A DNA stretch of 33,732 nucleotides. Origin: Streptococcus pseudopneumoniae (lineage in GTDB: Bacteria; Bacillota; Bacilli; Lactobacillales; Streptococcaceae). Below are positions 8,817 to 17,295 of the stretch, in pieces. The stretch covers positions 1 to 33,732 of the forward strand of contig NZ_JUUO01000006.1 of the NCBI RefSeq assembly GCF_001074975.1, written 5' to 3'. The position numbers were made by a program, and so were the translations under genes. Below the pieces are notes generated by a model. That model was given only the letters and a program-made list of their open reading frames with translations. It was not told the DNA's origin and did no database searches. Each line of letters begins with the position of its first letter. Positions within the stretch are counted from its first letter, which is position 1.

Positions 8817-11800
8817 AAAACAACAATTCCAGTTGGATGCGGTTAGTGCCATTGCAGATTTATTTCAAGGGCAAGCCAAACATACTGGAGTTCAGTATAT
8901 GGCGGATCCAGGTCGTCTCAAGTCAGATGAGGTAGATTTGGTTTTAGATGCTTATCGAAATGCACCGATTCAATTGAGTCAAACAAGTATACGAGAAAAT
9001 GTTCATACTATGCAAACTCGTTATGGTTTGCGTCCTTCTGATAGTCTTTCTATTGATATGATTGCTGGAAGAGAAGCATATAATTTTTCAATAGAGATGG
9101 AGACGGGAACAGGGAAGACCTACACGTATATCCGTACAATTATGGAGTTGAATAAACGATATGGCTGGCTTAAGTTTGTTATTGTCGTTCCAAGTGTAGC
9201 CATTCGTGAAGGGGTTCTCAAGTCTCTTCAGATTATGTCAAGCCACTTTCAGATGGAGTATGGCAAACAACCACGCTATTTTGTCTACGATTCTTCACGT
9301 TTAGGTGATTTGGATAGTTTTGCCAATTCGTCAGACCTTCAAATCATGGTCATCAACTCTCAAGCCTTTAATGCGAAAGGGAAAGATGCGCGACGGATTC
9401 ATTCTGAACAGGAAAGTTTCCGTTGGCGCCGTCCAATTGATGTCTTGGCAGCTATGAATCCGATTATGATTATTGATGAACCTCAGTCTGTTGAAGGGAA
9501 ACAAACCAAGGAAAGACTAAAAGATTTCAAGCCATTGTTTACGCTACGTTATTCGGCTACCCATAAAGAAAAACATGATATGGTTTATAGATTGGATGCC
9601 ATGGATGCTTATAATCAAAAATTAGTGAAGAAGATTGCGGTTAAGGCTATTGAGCAAACTGGGACGACTGGGACACAAGGCTATCTTTATCTACAAGAAA
9701 TCATTCCACAAAAAACAGGAGCACCCAAAGCAAAAATTGAGTTTGAAGTAAAAACGCAGTCAGGTGTCAAAAGGAAATTGAAGGTGGTGGAAGAACTCTT
9801 TGATTTGTACGCTGAATCAGGGAATTTATCTGCTTATAAAGGAATGCCCCTTAGTCACTTTGATGCAAGAGAGAACAAACTTCAAGTTGGTGTGACGCAA
9901 GAACTTCATGTCGGTGAAGTGATAGGGGAAGTGGATGAGTCTAGCATCAGAAGAATTCAAATTCGAGAGACTATAAAAAGTCATATCGAAAAAGAAAGTA
10001 AACTGTACAATCGAAGAATTAAAGTATTATCCTTATTTTTCATCGATGAAGTGGCCAAGTATAAACAATATGATGAAAATAATGATGCCTATAATGGAGA
10101 ATACGCTCAGATTTTTGAAGAAGAATATCGAAATCAAGTAAATCAGTTTATCCAAACACAGGAACCAACTCCTTATCGTAGATATTTGGAGGCTAATCTT
10201 GAAGGAAATTCAGTTCATGCTGGTTACTTTTCGGTAGATAAAGTGAAGAAGTCAGATAAGACCATTTTTGTGGACTATAAATCTGCCAGTGAAAAGAAGA
10301 ACAATCTTTCAAATGACACTGATGCCTATGACTTAATTATGAAGGACAAGGAGCGTTTATTGAGCTTTGAAGAGCCAGTTCGTTTCCTCTTTTCTCACTC
10401 AGCTCTAAAAGAGGGCTGGGATAATCCAAATGTCTTTCAAATCTGTACTCTTAAGCAATCTTCAGCAGAGACTCGTAAACGTCAAGAAATCGGTCGTGGT
10501 ATGCGTTTGGCAGTTGACCAAAATGGAATTCGTCAGGATTTTGAACTCTTAGGAAATGATGTTCATGAAATCAATAAACTGACAGTAATTGCAAATGAAA
10601 GTTATGATCAATTTGCTCGAAATCTACAAGAAGAAATCAAAGAACTCTTAGCAGATCGTCCTGCAAAAGTGGATGTTACTCTCTTTACGAATAAAGTTCT
10701 AACCAATCAAGAAGGACAAACAATACGTATTACCAAGGAACAAGCAGATGCTATTCATTTTGATTTGATCCGACAAGGCTATATAGATCGTGAAGGACAA
10801 TTAACTACAGAATATTTTGCTGCAAAAGAAAATCATCAGTTACAACTGTCTGAAACGCTAGCAGGTTATGAGGATAATCTGGTAGAGATATTGGAGAGCG
10901 TTTATCATGCTGGACAGTATGAAATTGAAAATGCCAATCATTCAGTCATTCAGTTCTCAAATGAGGTCAATCAAGAAAATATTGCCCGAAAAGAGTTCTT
11001 AAATCTCTGGAAGCAAATCAATCGTAAGACGAGTTACCAAGTAGAGTTTGATGATGCGGAATTGGTAAAACATTCTGTTGACTATATCAATGAGAAATTA
11101 GTCGTTAGCAAACCAAGCTTTCATATAACTCAAGCAAGCGCTACTGAGATGAGTAAGGAAGAAGGACTCCATCTCACAGTAGCTGAGAATGATCGTCAGC
11201 AAGAATATCTAACGGATTCGCAGATTATGACCAAATATGATTTACTAGGGGAGATTGCTGATCAGACAGGATTAACACGTAGGTTGGTTGCGGAAATATT
11301 AAGTAAAATCTATGTCTACCAATTTGACAAGTTTAAACAGAATCCAGAAGAGTTTATTCTTAAGATTTCAAAGCTCATTAATGAACAAAAAGCAAGTCAA
11401 ATTATCAAGCATATCCAGTATAATGTGCTAAATGAAGAGTATGATATGGACTTGTTTTATGACAATCCTGAAACTGCTAACAGATCAGATGATCACTTAC
11501 TTGAATCCAAAAAAGGAATTTACAATTTTGTAAAAGTTGATTCAAATACGGAGAAGACCTTTAAAGAATCTTTGGAACAATACGAGGATGTTCGTGTTTA
11601 TGTGAAGTTACCAGGGAAGTTCAGTATTGCTACTCCGCTTGGGAACTATAACCCTGACTGGGCAATTGCCTTCCGTGAAGGAAGTGTCAAGCATATCTAT
11701 TTTGTTGCAGAAACGAAAGGCTCTATGTCTAGTCTTCAATTAAAACAAGCTGAGCAAGCAAAAATTGCCTGTGCGCGTGCTCACTTTAAAGCGTTAGCTC

Positions 11801-11877
11801 AAGCTGGATTGATTAATGACCAGCACATCTATGATGTGGTTTCAAGTTATGAGGAATTATTAAATATTGTAAGATAG
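8800..11877 (+). CDS. res: Type III restriction endonuclease subunit Res
   Basis: Res is the ATP-dependent helicase/nuclease subunit that cuts DNA when bound to Mod. I place the start at ATG 8800 (MRLQFKKQQFQLDAV) because GGGAGG lies just upstream; the frame is open further back but that part overlaps the preceding gene. The protein has 1025 residues. Motifs: Walker A METGTGKT (100-107), DEPQ (226-229), EGWDN (538-542), GRGMR (565-569), and a C-terminal nuclease PD (952-953) with ETK (971-973), the PD-(D/E)xK signature. All look intact. It overlaps the SLATT-like gene by 17 nt and should depend on the mod promoter. As type III cleavage requires Mod, the system should be silent while mod is OFF. 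Confidence 0.95.
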   Translation: MRLQFKKQQFQLDAVSAIADLFQGQAKHTGVQYMADPGRLKSDEVDLVLDAYRNAPIQLSQTSIRENVHTMQTRYGLRPSDSLSIDMIAGREAYNFSIEMETGTGKTYTYIRTIMELNKRYGWLKFVIVVPSVAIREGVLKSLQIMSSHFQMEYGKQPRYFVYDSSRLGDLDSFANSSDLQIMVINSQAFNAKGKDARRIHSEQESFRWRRPIDVLAAMNPIMIIDEPQSVEGKQTKERLKDFKPLFTLRYSATHKEKHDMVYRLDAMDAYNQKLVKKIAVKAIEQTGTTGTQGYLYLQEIIPQKTGAPKAKIEFEVKTQSGVKRKLKVVEELFDLYAESGNLSAYKGMPLSHFDARENKLQVGVTQELHVGEVIGEVDESSIRRIQIRETIKSHIEKESKLYNRRIKVLSLFFIDEVAKYKQYDENNDAYNGEYAQIFEEEYRNQVNQFIQTQEPTPYRRYLEANLEGNSVHAGYFSVDKVKKSDKTIFVDYKSASEKKNNLSNDTDAYDLIMKDKERLLSFEEPVRFLFSHSALKEGWDNPNVFQICTLKQSSAETRKRQEIGRGMRLAVDQNGIRQDFELLGNDVHEINKLTVIANESYDQFARNLQEEIKELLADRPAKVDVTLFTNKVLTNQEGQTIRITKEQADAIHFDLIRQGYIDREGQLTTEYFAAKENHQLQLSETLAGYEDNLVEILESVYHAGQYEIENANHSVIQFSNEVNQENIARKEFLNLWKQINRKTSYQVEFDDAELVKHSVDYINEKLVVSKPSFHITQASATEMSKEEGLHLTVAENDRQQEYLTDSQIMTKYDLLGEIADQTGLTRRLVAEILSKIYVYQFDKFKQNPEEFILKISKLINEQKASQIIKHIQYNVLNEEYDMDLFYDNPETANRSDDHLLESKKGIYNFVKVDSNTEKTFKESLEQYEDVRVYVKLPGKFSIATPLGNYNPDWAIAFREGSVKHIYFVAETKGSMSSLQLKQAEQAKIACARAHFKALAQAGLINDQHIYDVVSSYEELLNIVR

Positions 11878-11890
11878 GGAGGAAAAAGAA

Positions 11891-12343
11891 ATGGAATTTG
11901 TTGTATATCGTAAGGGAAGAGAAGTAGCTGTTTTTCAACGTAGGAGCGATGCAGAGAGATATGTGCGCTCTAAAACTGGATTTTTTGGTGAACCAGATGC
12001 TTACTATCAGATTGAACAAAGAGGTTGTTATTTGACAGAAGCAGCTGTAACTTACAAGGGATTGGCAGATGACTGTGATGAATTGATGACTTTGCGAAAA
12101 TTCAGGGATTCTTATCTAGCTTTTCAAGATGGTGGTCAGGAGGAAATTGAATCCTACTATAAGATGGCTCCTCAAATTGTTGCCAAGTTAGAGGAACATC
12201 CAAATCGTGAGGAAATACTAGAGTCTATCTGGGCAGAACTCGTATTGCCTTGTGTTTCCTTGATTAAAGCAGGAGAGGATCAAGCTTGCCATCAATTGTA
12301 TAAAACATATACACTGGAACTGTCACAAAAAGTGGTCCAATAA
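11891..12343 (+). CDS. Small soluble protein following res, function unknown
   Basis: A 150-residue protein 13 nt after res with a strong GGGAGGAAA ribosome binding site, so probably the last gene of the operon. There is no signal peptide or membrane helix. The central part, LRKFRDSYL followed by EEIESYYKMAPQIV, resembles the 'LRxFRD...YY..aP' stretch I associate with proteins carrying a CFI-box C-terminal domain, but the rest is not recognisable to me. The N-terminus (VVYRKGREVAVFQRRSDAERYV) may bind a partner or nucleic acid, which is a guess. It may belong to the defence operon or be cargo. Confidence 0.65.
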   Translation: MEFVVYRKGREVAVFQRRSDAERYVRSKTGFFGEPDAYYQIEQRGCYLTEAAVTYKGLADDCDELMTLRKFRDSYLAFQDGGQEEIESYYKMAPQIVAKLEEHPNREEILESIWAELVLPCVSLIKAGEDQACHQLYKTYTLELSQKVVQ

Positions 12344-12394
12344 AACGAGTAGAGTATAGGAAAAGAGTTCGGGTCTCGCTAACTTGTATAGTGA

Positions 12395-12547
12395 AGAGGT
12401 CCCCTATTCTATTTAGATCCCCAATACCAAAATAAACGTATCAAGCTAATTACAAACTCAACTTATATTGAAGATTTTATATGGGATAATGACGAATCAA
12501 AGGAAACAAATTTTCAAAATTGGCTTGCTGAGATGGTAGGAGTTTAA
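12395..12547 (+). pseudogene. Remnant of a SMI1/KNR4 (SUKH)-like immunity gene
   Basis: After a TGA at 12392, an open frame of 50 codons ends at TAA 12545-12547 with no start codon in a sensible place. It reads PLFYLDPQYQNKRI at the front and TNFQNWLAEMV at the back, which resembles the C-terminal third of SMI1/KNR4 (SUKH) immunity proteins, where an FYLDP-like strand is followed by a final helix. The upstream part of such a gene is missing. I read it as the 3' end of a deleted immunity gene; family assignment is tentative. Confidence 0.4.
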
Positions 12548-12566
12548 GGGGGTATTTTTACCCCTT
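12546..12566. repeat. Small hairpin over the remnant's stop codon
   Basis: AAGGGG (12546-12551) and CCCCTT (12561-12566) flank a short AT-rich loop. No T-run follows on the plus strand, so this is at best a weak terminator. Confidence 0.3.
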
Positions 12567-12611
12567 GGGATTTACAGGATCACAAAAGAGAAAGAGAGAT
12601 AAAAAGATAAC

Positions 12612-13148
12612 ATGAAAAGAGATAATGGCGATTTGAATTTGTTTAAATTTGTAGGATTTGGTGCTATAATATTTTGCCTATTTATGATTATAGGCTCAAG
12701 GTTTGTCACTGTTGGTCTAGAAGAACCTAAACCAGTACAAAAAGAACCATCAGAATACTTAAAGCAAGAGATACAGTTGGAAGATGCTAAAATACTTGGA
12801 AAGTTTTGGAATGATAAAGGGCATTTTATTGTGGTGTATAGAGATACTACAAAAGCCCCTGAAATCGTTGAGGTTGATGCTTCTGAGTGGGAGCTTATGG
12901 AAGTAGGTGTAAACTTTGTGACTGTTGGTGTAGGTAGCAAGGAAGAGACTAAAACAGTACAAAGGGAAAGCCTTGGATTTCAAGAAAGCAAGTTAAGGGC
13001 AAAATTAGAAGATGCTACTATTTTAGGCAAGTTTTGGAATAGTAAAGGTCACTTTATTGTAGTGTACAATGGTACTACAAAAGCCCCGGAAATCATTGAG
13101 GTTTATTTTTCTGAGTGGCAATATAGGAGAGTAGGGGAACGATATTAA
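12612..13148 (+). CDS. Membrane-anchored protein with internal duplication
   Basis: A 178-residue protein. Residues about 11-28 (FKFVGFGAIIFCLFMIIG) form one hydrophobic helix, with no lipobox, so it is probably anchored with the rest outside. The remainder is two copies of a unit of about 70 residues (30-100 and 101-178). Each copy has FVTVG, a charged linker, then LEDA.ILGKFWN..GHFIVVY..TTKAPEI.EV..SEW. The duplication is also clear at DNA level (12780-12890 against 13008-13120). I do not recognise the family. The start is ATG 12612 with no strong ribosome binding site (AGAGAGATAAAAAGATAAC before it). It sits alone at the island's right end before a bidirectional terminator. Confidence 0.6.
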   Translation: MKRDNGDLNLFKFVGFGAIIFCLFMIIGSRFVTVGLEEPKPVQKEPSEYLKQEIQLEDAKILGKFWNDKGHFIVVYRDTTKAPEIVEVDASEWELMEVGVNFVTVGVGSKEETKTVQRESLGFQESKLRAKLEDATILGKFWNSKGHFIVVYNGTTKAPEIIEVYFSEWQYRRVGERY

Positions 13149-13181
13149 ACAGCGTTAGAGGGGATTTACTTACTTCTAAGT

Positions 13182-13228
13182 ATCAAAAAAATGAGCACTT
13201 CCGTAATTGGAAATGCTCGTTTTTTGAT
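13182..13228. terminator. Bidirectional terminator between the island and uraA
   Basis: A long inverted repeat: ATCAAAAAA and TGAGCA on the left pair with TGCTC and TTTTTTGAT on the right, and TTCC/GGAA close the loop GTAATT. A-run and T-run on the two sides let it work for the plus-strand gene before it and the minus-strand permease after it. A sibling hairpin lies at 17018-17057. Confidence 0.85.
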
Positions 13229-13240
13229 ATGTTTAGACTA

Positions 13241-14524
13241 TTAGTCTTTATTTTCGTATGGCAAGATTAAGTTCAAGATGATTCCTGTCATGGCTGATAG
13301 GGCAGTACCTGAAAGTGTAACTGGACCAAGTTTAAGGATAGCTCCTCCAAGTCCAAGGACCAACATAGCACTTGCGATGATTAGGTTACGCATTTGACCA
13401 AAATCAACACGTTCTTTGATCAAAACTTTCAAACCGTTGCTGGCGATAACTCCATAGAGAAGGATTGACATACCACCAAGTACAGCATTTGGAATAGTTG
13501 AAATCAAGGCAGTGAATTTACCAAGGAAGCTCAGGGCAATCGCGATGAAGGCAGCGTTACGGATAACTGAGACAGAAGCGATACGAGTCATACCGATAAC
13601 CCCTGTATTTTCTCCGTAAGTTGTATTGGCTGGTCCACCAAGGAAGGCAGAAACAGAAGTTGCGATACCGTCACCAAGAAGAGTACGGTGAAGACCTGGT
13701 TCTTTCAAGAATTGACGACCACAGATTTGACCCAAAACAGTATGGTCTCCAATATGTTCAGAAATGGTTACGATCGCGATTGGCAAGATAGCGATGGTTT
13801 CAGGACCGAAGTAAAGATTGTATTCTTTAAAGGCACCACCTGTGCTAAATGGCAAGTAGAAACCAGGAATTTCAAACCAGTTAGCTTTTAGAACTGGTGT
13901 GAAGTCAACCAAGCCAAGAGTTAGTGCGAAGAGGTAACCACCGATAATGGCAAAGAGGAATGGAATGATTCGTAGGAAGCCTTTTCCTTTTGTATTGATG
14001 AAGGCAGCAATCAAGAAAGTAACAACTGCTACAAGAGCATTTTTCCAATTCCCATCAGCTACAAGCCCCGCATTGGTAACAGCTGAACCTGCAAGTCCAA
14101 GACCGATAACGATGATCATAGGTCCGATGATGATTGGTGGCAAGAGTTTATCAATCCATTTTGTACCCGCAAATCGAACACTTGTAGCCACAAGGACATA
14201 GATAAAACCTGTAAGGATAACCCCTGTTTGTGCGGCTGATACATCCCCTCCTAGTTCCTTCATAGCTAGCGACATAGCTGTGATGAAGGCAAAAGAAGAA
14301 CCTAGATAAACTGGAACTCTAAAACCAGTTGAAATCATGTAGATGAGTGTTCCAACACCTGAAGCAAAAAGGGCAACAGATACAGGCATTCCCAAAATCA
14401 ATGGTACCAAGATGGTCGCACCGAACATGGCGAAAACGTGTTGGAAACTAAGGAGAATTCCTTTGCCAGCTGAAGGACGTTGGTCAACGTCTAGTAACAA
14501 ATCAACAGTTGATTCTTGTTTCAT
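13241..14524 (-). CDS. uraA: Uracil permease (NCS2 family)
   Basis: This is a 427-residue uracil:proton symporter of the nucleobase/ascorbate transporter family, with a dozen or more hydrophobic segments. The N-terminal SFQHVFAMFGATILVPLILG and the GENTGVIGMTRIASVSV stretch are characteristic. I take MKQESTVDLL (ATG at 14524) as the start because GTGAGG precedes it; an upstream in-frame ATG at 14560 lies inside the attenuator terminator. Expression should be reduced by PyrR with UMP when pyrimidines are plentiful. Its neighbour in the pneumococcal order I recall is ffh, so the island separates the two. Often also called pyrP. Confidence 0.95.
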   Translation of the reverse strand: MKQESTVDLLLDVDQRPSAGKGILLSFQHVFAMFGATILVPLILGMPVSVALFASGVGTLIYMISTGFRVPVYLGSSFAFITAMSLAMKELGGDVSAAQTGVILTGFIYVLVATSVRFAGTKWIDKLLPPIIIGPMIIVIGLGLAGSAVTNAGLVADGNWKNALVAVVTFLIAAFINTKGKGFLRIIPFLFAIIGGYLFALTLGLVDFTPVLKANWFEIPGFYLPFSTGGAFKEYNLYFGPETIAILPIAIVTISEHIGDHTVLGQICGRQFLKEPGLHRTLLGDGIATSVSAFLGGPANTTYGENTGVIGMTRIASVSVIRNAAFIAIALSFLGKFTALISTIPNAVLGGMSILLYGVIASNGLKVLIKERVDFGQMRNLIIASAMLVLGLGGAILKLGPVTLSGTALSAMTGIILNLILPYENKD

Positions 14525-14680
14525 ATAAACCTCACTTTTGGGCATCAAAAAAGAGCCCATTATTTTACAGCAATAGGCCCTCAGAGTAAGACTTCTTTAA
14601 AATCTAGACTTTAAAGAGTTTTAAATATTTCTGCGTCTTCGTCACCTCACGGGATGACATTAAAAACCTTTGCTTGTGAT
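14525..14680 (-). promoter_or_regulatory. PyrR-type transcription attenuator of uraA
   Basis: Read on the minus strand, the leader holds a PyrR-binding loop near 14630-14662 (ATCCCGTGAGGTGACGAAGA, close to the TCCnGnGAGG consensus). It is followed by an AT-rich antiterminator region and then a terminator: AGGGCCTATT pairs perfectly (ten pairs including G-U) with AATGGGCTCT and runs into TTTTTT, near 14546-14582. This is the classic layout of PyrR attenuators in Gram-positive pyr genes. pyrR itself is not in the window. Confidence 0.85.
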
Positions 14681-14709
14681 AGTATAGCAAAAATTACAAA
14701 CTTTGTAAA
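14681..14709 (-). promoter_or_regulatory. Promoter of uraA
   Basis: On the minus strand TTTACA (14709-14704), a 17-nt spacer and TATACT (14686-14681) form a near-consensus sigma-A promoter. It drives the PyrR-attenuated leader. Confidence 0.8.
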
Positions 14710-14728
14710 TATTTTTTTACTAAAAAGT

Positions 14729-15442
14729 TTAAAGCGGGCGTTTGTTGGGCATGCCAGCCTTACGTGGATATTTATTTGGCGTTTCTTTTTTCTTTTCCAC
14801 CACTGTGATATAACGCGGATCTCCATTAGGTAAGGCGTAGCTGAGATTGTCTTCGACCTTACTAAAAAGGAGGTTGAGGGCATTCTTAGCTTCTAATAAC
14901 TCCTCAGGCGCATTGCTGGCCTTGAGTGCCAATAGTTTTCCGCTAACCTTAAGGTAGGGAATAGTCAATTCAGACAAAACCTGCATGCGGGCAACCGCAC
15001 GAGCCGTTACAAAATCATATTGAGCACGGAAGTTCTTGTCTTGGGCAAAGTCTTCTGCACGTCCATGGTAGAAATGGACATCGTGCAAATCCAGTTCTTG
15101 AGCCAAGAGTTGGAGGAAGTTAATGCGCTTATTGAGTGAATCAATGATAGTCACATCTAACTGAGGATAGAGTATTTTCATTGGTAGACTAGGAAATCCC
15201 GCTCCAGCTCCAATATCAAGAAGTTTGATAGTTTCATTGGGAATCAAACCTTGAAGAATGGGTGCAATCGAATCGTAAAAATGTTTGAGATAAACTTCTT
15301 CCTTGTCTGTAATGGCTGTTAAATTAATCTTTTCATTCCACTCAACCAAGAGCTCAAAATAACGTTCAAATTGTTTTTTTTGCTGGTCCGAAAGTGGAAG
15401 ATTTTGCTCGGCAAGCAAGTTGTAAAATGTTTCTGGTTTCAT
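14729..15442 (-). CDS. rsmG: 16S rRNA m7G527 methyltransferase RsmG (GidB)
   Basis: RsmG makes the N7-methyl at G527 of 16S rRNA in the cytoplasm using S-adenosylmethionine. The 237-residue protein has the family opening ([10 protein letters not shown], then [13 protein letters not shown]), the SAM-binding glycine-rich loop [14 protein letters not shown], and [10 protein letters not shown] choose ATG 15442 rather than an in-frame ATG at 15466, because AGAAGGAAA lies just upstream and it gives the usual length. It is transcribed divergently from lemA; an extended -10 (TGGTAAAAT, minus strand, around 15470-15478) probably serves it. Loss of this enzyme is known to give low-level streptomycin resistance. 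Confidence 0.96.
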   Translation of the reverse strand: MKPETFYNLLAEQNLPLSDQQKKQFERYFELLVEWNEKINLTAITDKEEVYLKHFYDSIAPILQGLIPNETIKLLDIGAGAGFPSLPMKILYPQLDVTIIDSLNKRINFLQLLAQELDLHDVHFYHGRAEDFAQDKNFRAQYDFVTARAVARMQVLSELTIPYLKVSGKLLALKASNAPEELLEAKNALNLLFSKVEDNLSYALPNGDPRYITVVEKKKETPNKYPRKAGMPNKRPL

Positions 15443-15469
15443 AGTTATTTCCTTCTTTAGTATCATCTT

Positions 15470-15478
15470 ATTTTACCA
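15470..15478 (-). promoter_or_regulatory. Extended -10 of rsmG
   Basis: Minus-strand TGGTAAAAT fits the TGnTATAAT pattern with one mismatch (hexamer TAAAAT at 15475-15470), 27 nt before the rsmG ATG. No convincing -35 is visible. Its upstream half overlaps the divergent lemA promoter. Confidence 0.5.
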
Positions 15479-15493
15479 CAATCATTAAAAATT

Positions 15494-15502
15494 TGATATA
15501 CT
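15494..15502 (+). promoter_or_regulatory. Extended -10 of lemA-htpX
   Basis: TGATATACT (hexamer TATACT 15497-15502) is an extended -10, 33 nt before the lemA ATG. The lemA start also has a good AGAAAGGA ribosome binding site. Confidence 0.6.
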
Positions 15503-15535
15503 GGTACTAATCTAAAAGCAGAAAGGAATTATATA

Positions 15536-16096
15536 ATGACTTGGATTATTCTTGGAGTTTTAGCTCTTATTGTTATTTTTGTGATTGTTAGCTATAACGG
15601 TTTGGTTAAGAATCGTATGCAAACAAAGGAGGCTTGGAGCCAGATTGATGTTCAATTGAAGCGTCGAAATGATCTCTTGCCAAACTTGATTGAGACTGTA
15701 AAAGGTTATGCAAAGTATGAAGGTTCTACCCTTGAAAAGGTGGCAGAACTTCGTAACCAAGTGGCGGCAGCGACTTCACCAGCAGAAGCTATGAAAGCTA
15801 GTGATGCCCTCACTCGTCAGGTTTCAGGTATTTTTGCAGTTGCAGAAAGCTATCCAGATTTGAAAGCTAGTGCAAACTTTGTTAAATTGCAAGAGGAGTT
15901 GACCAATACAGAGAATAAAATTTCTTACTCTCGTCAACTCTACAACAGTGTTGTCAGCAACTACAATGTAAAATTAGAAACTTTCCCAAGCAATATTATC
16001 GCTGGAATGTTTGGATTTAAAGCAGCAGATTTCCTTCAAACCCCAGAAGAGGAAAAGGCAGTTCCTAAAGTTGATTTTAGCGGTTTAGGTGACTAA
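15536..16096 (+). CDS. lemA: LemA family membrane protein
   Basis: A 186-residue LemA protein: one N-terminal membrane helix (about 3-22) followed by a helical cytoplasmic or extracellular bundle with the family sequences [21 protein letters not shown] and [18 protein letters not shown]. The function of LemA is not settled; it is often encoded with the membrane protease HtpX, as here. It shares an operon with htpX (1 nt apart if htpX starts at its ATG). The length is normal. Confidence 0.95.
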   Translation: MTWIILGVLALIVIFVIVSYNGLVKNRMQTKEAWSQIDVQLKRRNDLLPNLIETVKGYAKYEGSTLEKVAELRNQVAAATSPAEAMKASDALTRQVSGIFAVAESYPDLKASANFVKLQEELTNTENKISYSRQLYNSVVSNYNVKLETFPSNIIAGMFGFKAADFLQTPEEEKAVPKVDFSGLGD

Positions 16097-16097
16097 G

Positions 16098-16997
16098 ATG
16101 TTGTTTGATCAAATTGCAAGCAATAAACGAAGAACCTGGATTTTGTTGCTGGTATTTTTCCTACTCTTAGCTCTTGTTGGCTATGCGGTTGGTTACCTCT
16201 TTATGCGGTCTGGGCTTGGTGGTTTGGTTATTGCACTGATAATTGGCTTTATCTATGCCTTGTCCATGATTTTTCAATCGACAGAGATTGTCATGTCCAT
16301 GAATGGAGCGCGTGAGGTGGATGAACAAACTGCACCAGACCTCTACCATGTAGTCGAAGATATGGCTATGGTCGCTCAGATTCCTATGCCCCGTGTTTTT
16401 ATTATTGATGATCTAGCTTTAAATGCCTTTGCGACAGGTTCTAACCCTCAAAATGCGGCTGTTGCTGCTACTTCAGGGCTCCTAGCTATCATGAATCGTG
16501 AAGAACTAGAAGCTGTTATGGGACATGAAGTCAGTCATATTCGTAACTACGATATTCGTATTTCAACCATTGCAGTTGCCCTTGCTAGTGCTATCACCAT
16601 GCTTTCTAGTATGGCAGGTCGTATGATGTGGTGGGGTGGTGCAGGTCGTAGACGTAGTGACGATGATCGGGATGGAAATGGTCTTGAAATCATTATGCTA
16701 GTGGTTTCTCTACTAGCTATTGTTCTGGCACCTCTCGCTGCAACCTTGGTGCAACTAGCTATTTCTCGTCAGAGGGAATTCCTAGCTGATGCATCGAGTG
16801 TAGAGTTGACTCGCAATCCTCAAGGGATGATCAATGCATTGCACAAGTTGGATAATAGCGAGCCAATGCATCACCATGTCGATGATGCCAGCAGTGCACT
16901 TTATATCAATGATCCTAAGAAAGGGGGAGGGTTCCAAAAACTCTTTTATACCCACCCACCTATCTCAGAACGGATTGAACGTTTAAAACATATGTAA
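16098..16997 (+). CDS. htpX: Membrane zinc metalloprotease HtpX
   Basis: HtpX is an M48 zinc protease that clears damaged membrane proteins. The 299-residue protein has two N-terminal membrane helices (about 15-60), the zinc-binding HEVSH (143-147), two more hydrophobic segments (about 158-175 and 195-220), and the downstream QREFLADA glutamate motif. I prefer ATG 16098 ([11 protein letters not shown]) to the upstream in-frame GTG at 16089, which overlaps the lemA stop, because it matches the family start; AGGTGACTAAG could serve as ribosome binding site for either. It is encoded directly after lemA and followed by a terminator. Confidence 0.96.
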   Translation: MLFDQIASNKRRTWILLLVFFLLLALVGYAVGYLFMRSGLGGLVIALIIGFIYALSMIFQSTEIVMSMNGAREVDEQTAPDLYHVVEDMAMVAQIPMPRVFIIDDLALNAFATGSNPQNAAVAATSGLLAIMNREELEAVMGHEVSHIRNYDIRISTIAVALASAITMLSSMAGRMMWWGGAGRRRSDDDRDGNGLEIIMLVVSLLAIVLAPLAATLVQLAISRQREFLADASSVELTRNPQGMINALHKLDNSEPMHHHVDDASSALYINDPKKGGGFQKLFYTHPPISERIERLKHM

Positions 16998-17017
16998 AAA
17001 TGTGACTATACAATCTT

Positions 17018-17057
17018 AAAAAATGAGCATTCTCGTAGTTGGATATGCTCATTTTCT
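17018..17057 (+). terminator. Terminator of lemA-htpX
   Basis: TGAGCAT (17024-17030) pairs with ATGCTCA (17045-17051), preceded by an A-run and followed by TTTTCTT. Its sequence closely resembles the hairpin at 13182-13228, including the CGTAnTTGGA loop. Confidence 0.85.
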
Positions 17058-17099
17058 TATATAATTGAACTCAGAAATCAATTTGTTATGATACAACTT

Positions 17100-17295
17100 A
17101 TATTCTTCGAAAATCTCTTCAAACCGTTTCAGCTTCGCCTTGCCGTAGATATGGTTACTGACTTCGTCAGTTCTATCTGTAACCTCAAAACAGTGTTTTG
17201 AGCTGACTTCGTTAGTCTTATCTACAACCTCAAAGCAGTGCTTTGAGCAACCTGCGGCTAACTTCCTAATTTGCTATTTGATTTTCAATGAGTAT
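17100..17295 (-). repeat. BOX element, A1-B2-C1 layout
   Basis: On the minus strand this reads ATACTCATTGAAAATCAAAT, GCCGCAGGTTGCTCAAA and ends CGGTTTGAAGAGATTTTCG, matching the pneumococcal BOX boxA and boxC modules as I remember them. Two 45-bp boxB units lie between (17203-17247 and 17158-17202), similar but not identical. BOX elements are non-autonomous repeats of pneumococcus and relatives that can affect nearby expression through RNA structure. It sits between htpX and rlmB. Confidence 0.9.

Noticed and set aside
2169..11877. DISARM or BREX system
   Set aside because: There is a helicase and a methyltransferase, but no DUF1998 or drmA/drmB-like gene, no PglZ phosphatase and no BrxC-like ATPase. 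The mod and res genes are plainly type III.
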